A stretch of DNA of 64,000 nt, taken from contig JAGPXD010000001.1 of assembly GCA_020746995.1 (NCBI GenBank), positions 434,001-498,000 on the forward strand. The letters are read 5' to 3'. How positions within the stretch are numbered: position 1 is the stretch's first letter; every line of letters begins with the position of its first letter. Positions 58,061 to 64,000 of this stretch are shown here, one piece after another. The stretch comes from Plectosphaerella cucumerina (lineage: Eukaryota > Ascomycota > Sordariomycetes > Glomerellales > Plectosphaerellaceae). The position numbers and the translations under genes are program-made. The notes under the pieces were generated by a model. The model had not been told where the DNA came from, did no database searches, and worked only from the letters and a program-made list of their open reading frames with translations.

Positions 58061-58082
58061 TCATGGTTCTGAGTTCAGTGCC

Positions 58083-60498
58083 TCATGGCCTATCAGGCCC
58101 CGGTCCGTCCATGCCGGCAACCCGGACGCTGAGAGGCTCAAGGGATGACAAGGTCTCGAACATGGTCTCGAAGCGCGTGGGGTCCATGCTGTAATCTTCG
58201 GGATTGACGGGGTCGACGAAGGGGAAGTGGTACATCTCAGGCGTGTAAGCAGACTCGGGGCCTGGCGCTGCGGCAGACGGGTCGTGAGGCGGCTGGGAAT
58301 CGGGGATGCCGTACGACGACATGGGCGGTTGGCCGTTGAGCATGAACGGTTCGAGGCCAGGGACGTTGATGGAAAGTGAGCGAAGCTGTTGGGTGATGAG
58401 GTCGAGGGCACTGCTGATGACTGGGCGATCTTAGCTTTAATCATCTGATGAGACGAGGCGAGGGTGGTATCATACCTGGGTTGATGCGCTGAACCTGAGC
58501 GAGAGTACGGACGCAGTACTCAAGCCGGCGCAGGGCCTGGGAATCCTCGGGGTTCGACTGGACCTGCAGGAGGAAGATGGATGTGGCGATGTAGACACTG
58601 TACGAGATTGACAAGACGCAGTAACGGATTCCGAAGGTTCGACAGAAGAGATCAAAGATGGAGATGATCGATGACGCTGAAGTGATGCACTCGATTAGAT
58701 AGCCCTGCATGGGTTGCAGGTTGCCCTCGGAGATGGTGGCCGAGTGGGACAGCATTGGCCGGTATAGGAGGATCTTGAAGGTGTGGTAGAGGATGCTGGA
58801 GGGGTTAATGATGAGCGAAGGGGGGTGTCAAGCAGCTTGACTCACTTGAGGGTCACGATATGTGACGGGGGAGCGAGGGCGGGCAGGTTGGCGACATCGA
58901 TGCGGAGATGAACCGGGAGGTTATCCCACCATTGGCGGAGAACCGGGGCCTGCTTCTCGACGCAGTCGCGGAGCTCGGCCTTTGAGTGCGTCCTCACAGG
59001 ATCGTACATGTGGACGAGGATCTCGTTCAGGATGAGCGAGAGTTGACAGGCCTGCATGAAGCACGAGGTAGAGTGGGCGGCGGTGGGAGGGTATTTCGAG
59101 TTCTCCTCAGCCGCGCCAAAGGGCACCCACGGTTCTGTCTCGGAGGAGTCGTCGACTGCAAGGTGTTAGAATAGTACAGGTGATTTGCGGTAGGATCTGA
59201 CTCACGAATGATGCGCGGTGGTGAGACAGCCGAGTACTTGAGCGAAGGTGAGCGTCCAAGGTACAGGCTGACGACCTTGTCCCAGAGGAAGCAGCTCCAG
59301 AACAGGCGGTGCCTGATCTCAACGTCCTCTTCGGTGAGACGCGCTGTCCCGGCGTAACGGTCACCATCGACACAGATGCCCAGATGGTCGATGATGCGGA
59401 ATGCGATACCACTGTAGATCCACGCTTGTGCACTGTTGCCGACGCTGCACTCCTGGGCGCTGAGCAGCAGCAAGGCTTGAACTGTGGGAACGGAACAGGT
59501 TACCGGGATAGAAGAGGAACCGCTGGTGAGCTCCTCGAGAGCCATCTTGCGGGCGTGCTTGCCGAAAAGAGCGCCGCCGTCGTACGACTTATCGAGCTGT
59601 TCCTTGATGGCAGGGTCGGATCGCCCCCAGCGGATGGAGTGGGAGAGGATGGCGTTCATGAGGGTGTGGGAGTAGTAGGGCCCGAGGCTCTGAAGGTCGC
59701 GAGTGAAGGCAGGACGGTAGATGAAGTTGAACAGAGGCTGGATCCAGCACCAGTGCACGTTGAGGAGGTACTGGAAGGGCTCTGGGATGTCCGAGTAGTT
59801 CTCGAGGACGCGTTGCTGCCAGGCATTGGCGACGAGGCGCTCACGGCGCTGGACATTCTGCTCGGATGATGAGGCAGCAGAATCTCTGGGGCCGGAGTTG
59901 CCATCTCCATCGCTGGGCAGCTGGAAGAAGCTGGTGATACCGTGATAGGTGATTCCGCCCTTGCCGTCGACTTTGACGCCCTTCAGGGTGTCACCAGGTG
60001 GGCCAGTGGCGTCCTCATCGGCGTCGGGGTGGCGGGCGGCGGCATCGGCGGGCGACTGGCTGGACTGGCCGAAGGACGCGGGCGAAGGCGTCTGGTTGAA
60101 GCCATCCACGGCAGTGAGCGGACGTTGTCCCCGAGCGGCGGCAAGCTCAGCTTCTAATTGCTTGATGCGGTTCTCGAGGCGCGACGTGTATGTAAGGGTT
60201 GGGTTTCTGCTGGTCAGTCAGACAAGGCACATGCTCATTGCCGAAGGCACCAATACTCACTGAGTGTATACACAAACGTCTCCTCTGGAAATGCAACGGT
60301 GGCATGAGGGTTGATCGCCATCACATTTCACCTACTCGGTGAGCGGGACAAATCGCGTCAGTCAAGGTCTTTGCGCCGGGATGATCCGGGATGCGGACCC
60401 CGCGCCCGGAGGGGCTGGGGTCTCTTTTCACTCACCTTGCGCCGGCGACACATGTCGCACGAGAAGGAGAGCTTCTTCGAATTCCTGGTCGACGACAT
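58083..60498 (-). CDS. Zn2Cys6 fungal-specific transcription factor
   Basis: Exons are 60498-60436, 60331-60261, 60206-59206, 59155-58846, 58795-58476 and 58420-58083, with introns of 104, 54, 50, 50 and 55 bp. All phases agree, giving 700 residues. The zinc cluster spans exons 1-2 (Cys 14, 17, 24, 31, 34, 41; spacing x2, x6, x6, x2, x6; CRRRKVKCDGDQPSC). A coiled coil follows (RLENRIKQLEAELAAARG). The fungal-specific transcription-factor domain runs from about residue 190 to 560 (VHWCWIQPLFNFIYRPAFTRDL, ALLLLSAQE, RLFWSCFLWDK, LGRSPSL). The C-terminal 110 residues are Pro/Ser-rich. Start 60498 is the Met nearest the zinc cluster; an in-frame Met at 60633 is also possible. Targets are unknown; the neighbouring convergent citrate carrier is a candidate only by position. 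Confidence 0.92.
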
Positions 60499-63140
60499 GG
60501 TGAGCTCGGAGGGAGAAGCCGCTGCGAAAGGCAGCTTCGAGAAGCGTCCTCGGTGGACGGAGCGATCTGGGCGGGCGGGCGAGGTGAAAGATTTACGATG
60601 AAACCATCGAATGCCCAGGGCATCCGCCGACAATCGCTAGCGTAACGTCGTCCGCTGCATCCGCTCCACTCTGTGAAAGACGCGATAGCGAGTCGAGTCA
60701 CGTGGAGCTCGCCGGGGCCCTCTGCGGCTGTAGGGAGATGTCAAGCGGGCCATGCAATGTCTTGAGATGTCGGGGGTAAATTGATTCCGGCGATGGCTTC
60801 GTCTGGGGTTTGAAGGCTGAGGAATCGAGGAGGACGATCGGATCGTGTTGCTGGTTGACGCCACGCGCCTGGCGATGGCGGGGTAATCCAAGGCCGTCAT
60901 GACTCGTGGGACTCAGAGGGTAAGATTGTGAGGCGCAGCAGCAAGGGCGCTGTGCGTCCAGTTGTCTATTGGTGCCGATGAATCTGTACTTTGATCGCTT
61001 TGATGGATAAGTTGGTCAGGTATGGTGATGAACTTCTTCATCAATCGATTTGTTGGATAGTTGGATTGGTGATGAACAAGAACCAAAGTCTTCGAGCATC
61101 GAGCGACTCGGTGCAATCGATGTTAGAGAGGGCCAGCCACACTCACAGGCAGTCGAGCCGGGGCGCCACATCTAAAGTGGCTGTGCTGTCGAATGACATA
61201 TGCCATCTGCCACCGGGTGCCCATACTGAGCTGAAGTCGGCAATCCGGACTTGATGGAAACAATCCTGTCGAGATGGATGAAAAGCAGAGGGCAAGACGT
61301 CAAGCTCCCATCCGCAAAGTGGTTTCTTGGCCAACGGCCAACGGCACATTCCCCAGGCCGGCTGCCTAACAGCCACCAACGAGGCGCATTCCATCCGGTG
61401 GGGAGCTCGCCCCTCGGCCGTGACATGCAGGTCTCGGCAGGCGAACATGTGGGGGTTGGATCAGATATTCAGGGGGCGGAGACACCTGTAGCCTGTTATT
61501 GTCCGCTATCCTGGCCTCCCTTTCAACGGCTGTGGCGGGGTAGTGCCGCCGCGCAGGCCGAGTCGAGGAACTCCGGCGCAGCTGGGCGGAGCTCAGATGC
61601 CAGCGAGAGAACTGCGGACTTACGTGTGATGTCATGGAGGAAACTGACGATTGAGACAGATTCTAGTGTGAGCTTTGGAAGCAAAGCCAACGCTCAAGTG
61701 GTACCTTGATCGAGTTGACGCCGACATGTGAAGCTGAGCACGTCCTACACACTTCCATCTCGATCACGGCACAATCCGATCACAGCATCGAGAACCTAGC
61801 CGATGTGCTGGAGGAGAAGCATGTCTGGATTACCCCTCTAAATGCTTGAATACCACTCATCCTCAGTCCCAATGCCCGCTTCCGAGGCCGCGCGCCATCG
61901 ATACATTGAGGCTGCTCCAAGGACATCCCAGCGATGTCAACTGTACGGCCTTCCAGTCACGTCCTACACCGGCAGCAGTGTCACTGTCACATCTCGCGTC
62001 CCATCTCAAGAGTCTCTTCCACAGGAAGTCTGCCTGCTTCCACGCTGCAGCCAAGCACCACATCACACCATCCTCCGCCGATCAAGACACCTTCCGACGT
62101 CGTCCCTCAACCCGGCCTATCACAGGAAACCAGCGCAAGCTAAGCAAAGGCAGATGAGAGACTTCCGATACGCTTCCATACGCGCCAGGCCCTGAAATCC
62201 CTCGGATGTCGCGCTTCGAGTTCACGTCGCCTCCGCTGGTCGCAGATCTTCCCTCAACCGGCCTCCCGGTCAGGTCCCTTCCTCCCTCCAGACGGTCCCG
62301 GAGCCAACTCCGACCCCCGAGGCTCCGCCAAAGAGCCTCCCGTCTTCAAACTAACGCATAGCGGCCGGCGACGGGAGGCGGGGAAGCCTCTCGAGGGACC
62401 GGTTTTCTGGACATCACCCCCCTCAAACACCACCTCTCACTCGCCAGCTCCTCCTCCTCCTCGCTATTTAGCCCGAAAGACGCAATCCCTCGGCCGTGGG
62501 GCATCCCAAGACCTCACCTCTCCACCCCCACACCCGTCCATCCGAGCCCGTCCATTCACCGTCGCCGCCCCCGCACGCGCCGATGCCACACGGCAGCATC
62601 GCGCCTCTCCGAGGCCCCGTAACTGGTGGGCCGGCCGGGCAGAGGCGTCTGCAGACGAATGGATGCGGCGGTGCGAAGGGGCCGTGAATGGACGGCGGCC
62701 CGGGTGACGTACCGTTGGCCTCTCAGCCTTTTGGCCGCGTCGAACCCTGAAAACAGGACTGGATCGACAGGAGAGTACGAGGGCGACGGCGTTGCGAATG
62801 ACGTGAGGCCTGATGCGGGCGGCCCTTGGCCGGGAGGGGAAGACACGGAGGTCGATGGACATGGAAAGATGTGCTTTGTCCGGGCGAGAATCGGGTATAA
62901 ATACAGCGTTTCCAGAGCTGGAGGGTGATGATGAGGATCATAGACACCATCAACATCCAGAGCAACCGTTATTTCACATCTCGACCGCCAAGTGAACACC
63001 AACACCATCAGGTAAAGACGCATCTCCAGGTGACCATGTCATGTACGCCGGCCCCTGTGAATGAACCTTCTGACGTGCGTGTCAAAGCCTCAACTCCCCT
63101 CACCTCCATCCACCACAGAACACGCCAGCACAACACCACC
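60499..63140. other. Gene-poor stretch with divergent promoters
   Basis: Upstream regions of the minus-strand regulator and the plus-strand methyltransferase, 2.6 kb in total. TATAAATA at 62896-62903 is a credible core promoter for the methyltransferase. Open frames between (e.g. 61251-61709, 61842-62195, 62862-62464) show no domain and no splice support. No RNA gene is seen. Confidence 0.5.
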
Positions 63141-63767
63141 ATGTCGCAGATCAGCAGAACCTATGCCACGACGAGCGTCGATGAGATGAAAAAGATCTAT
63201 GACGACTGGGCATCCTCCTACGACAAGGAGCTCGCCGAGGCAACCCAAGACTACGTTGGCCCCGCCGTCGCAGCCCTCTACGTCGTCCGCGCTCTGGGCT
63301 TCGACCGTATCAACGAGTCCGTCCAGATCCTCGACGCCGGCTGCGGCACCGGCCTCGTGGGAGTTGAGCTCGCCAAGCGTGGCGCCCGTATCATCGACGG
63401 CGTCGACCTCAGCCCAGGCATGCTGCGCGTCGCCGAGCGTACCAGTGCCTACCGCAGCCTCAAGGCCGTCGACCTCTCCGGACCCCTCGCCCGCCCGGAT
63501 CGCTCCTACGACGTCGTCGTGTGCGTCGGCACCATGACCCAGGGTCATGTCGGCCCAGCCGCCCTTGACGAGTTCCTCCGCGTGACCAGGCCCGGCGGCT
63601 TCGTCATTGCCACCATTCTCGGTTCCATCTGGGAGCCCGAGGGCTACGAGGCACGCGTTAAGAAGCTCGTCGGCGATGGAAAGGCTGCCTTCGTCAGCGC
63701 CGAGTTGGAGGACTACCGGAGGGGTGCTGGCGTCCAGGCCCGCATGCTCGTGCTGCAAGCCCTGTGA
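63141..63767 (+). CDS. Class I SAM-dependent methyltransferase
   Basis: Single-exon, 208 residues, Rossmann-type methyltransferase related to the Williams-Beuren region protein 27/METTL27 group common in fungi. Motif I is ILDAGCGTGLVG (SAM glycine loop), motif II IIDGVDLSPGMLRVA (acidic residue binding the ribose), motif IV YDVVVCVGTMTQGHV, and post-motif RPGGFVIATILG. The entry helix MKKIYDDWASSYDKEL is characteristic. The start at 63141 has an ideal CACCACCATG context. The frame stays open to an upstream Met at 62925, which would give a 280-residue form with a low-complexity leader. The acceptor substrate is unknown; cytosolic location inferred. Confidence 0.9.
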   Translation: MSQISRTYATTSVDEMKKIYDDWASSYDKELAEATQDYVGPAVAALYVVRALGFDRINESVQILDAGCGTGLVGVELAKRGARIIDGVDLSPGMLRVAERTSAYRSLKAVDLSGPLARPDRSYDVVVCVGTMTQGHVGPAALDEFLRVTRPGGFVIATILGSIWEPEGYEARVKKLVGDGKAAFVSAELEDYRRGAGVQARMLVLQAL

Positions 63768-64000
63768 GGTGACTGACGAGACGCTGACGAAGTGAACCCG
63801 GAGCCTGGACCCATCCGGACCTTGTGAAGGGATGAGGTGACGTGTTGAATTTGCGCCGGGTGAATCGGGTGGACTTTTATGGCGATGTTTCCTTTTCTTC
63901 ACGACGACCTTTTTTTCGCTGCCTAGAAACCAGTGATAACAAATGCGATGCCTGGACCATGAGATGGTGATGACTGCCGAAGGCCTGGACCTGTCGAGAA
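63768..64000. other. 3' flank of methyltransferase to window edge
   Basis: No coding sequence is visible in the last 233 bases. Confidence 0.5.

Overview
The window is about 64 kb of filamentous ascomycete nuclear DNA (Pezizomycotina, most likely a Sordariomycete). The evidence is GC-rich coding sequence, spliceosomal introns that are mostly 44-70 bp with GTRWGY-type donors and CTRAC-like branch points, Zn2Cys6 transcription factors, and typical fungal families (NudE, PLAC8, Dal5-type and sugar-type MFS, GH114). I resolved 22 protein genes. For nearly all of them the exon phases join cleanly; exons were placed by eye from splice consensus, reading frame and family knowledge. I saw no transposon, tRNA, rRNA or CRISPR array.

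Layout. 1-5665 (-): acetyl-CoA carboxylase, cut by the left edge, behind a long pyrimidine-rich leader and about 3.4 kb without a recognised gene. 9141-13176 (-): NudE dynein regulator and a nitrilase. 14196-21142 (-): a Q-rich nuclear-type protein whose frame is broken near its end, a 3.2 kb gene-poor stretch, and a 507-residue disordered protein. 21143-24946: a second long gene-poor stretch. 24947-31642 (-): a small acidic orphan, a calcineurin-like phosphoesterase, a PLAC8 protein and a bacterial-style Mg2+ P-type ATPase.

32575-46387 is the most interesting block. Six genes alternate strictly - + - + - +, forming three head-to-head pairs with 762, 744 and 674 bp shared promoters: DUR3-type permease / NtaA-type flavin monooxygenase, Dal5-type MFS permease / SDR, Zn2Cys6 regulator / dihydroxyacetone-synthase-like transketolase. 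It reads as a candidate catabolic cluster: two importers, an oxidative C-N or C-S cleaving enzyme, a polyol or sugar SDR, an aldehyde-assimilating transketolase and its own regulator. The substrate is unknown. A 9-bp element occurs four times in the regulator/transketolase promoter.

47309-64000: a SET-domain protein with an apparent signal peptide, a secreted GH114 glycosidase, a sugar-type MFS transporter (with a 17-bp minisatellite just upstream), a metal-dependent amidohydrolase, a mitochondrial citrate-type carrier converging (22 bp between stop codons) on a Zn2Cys6 regulator, and a small SAM methyltransferase.
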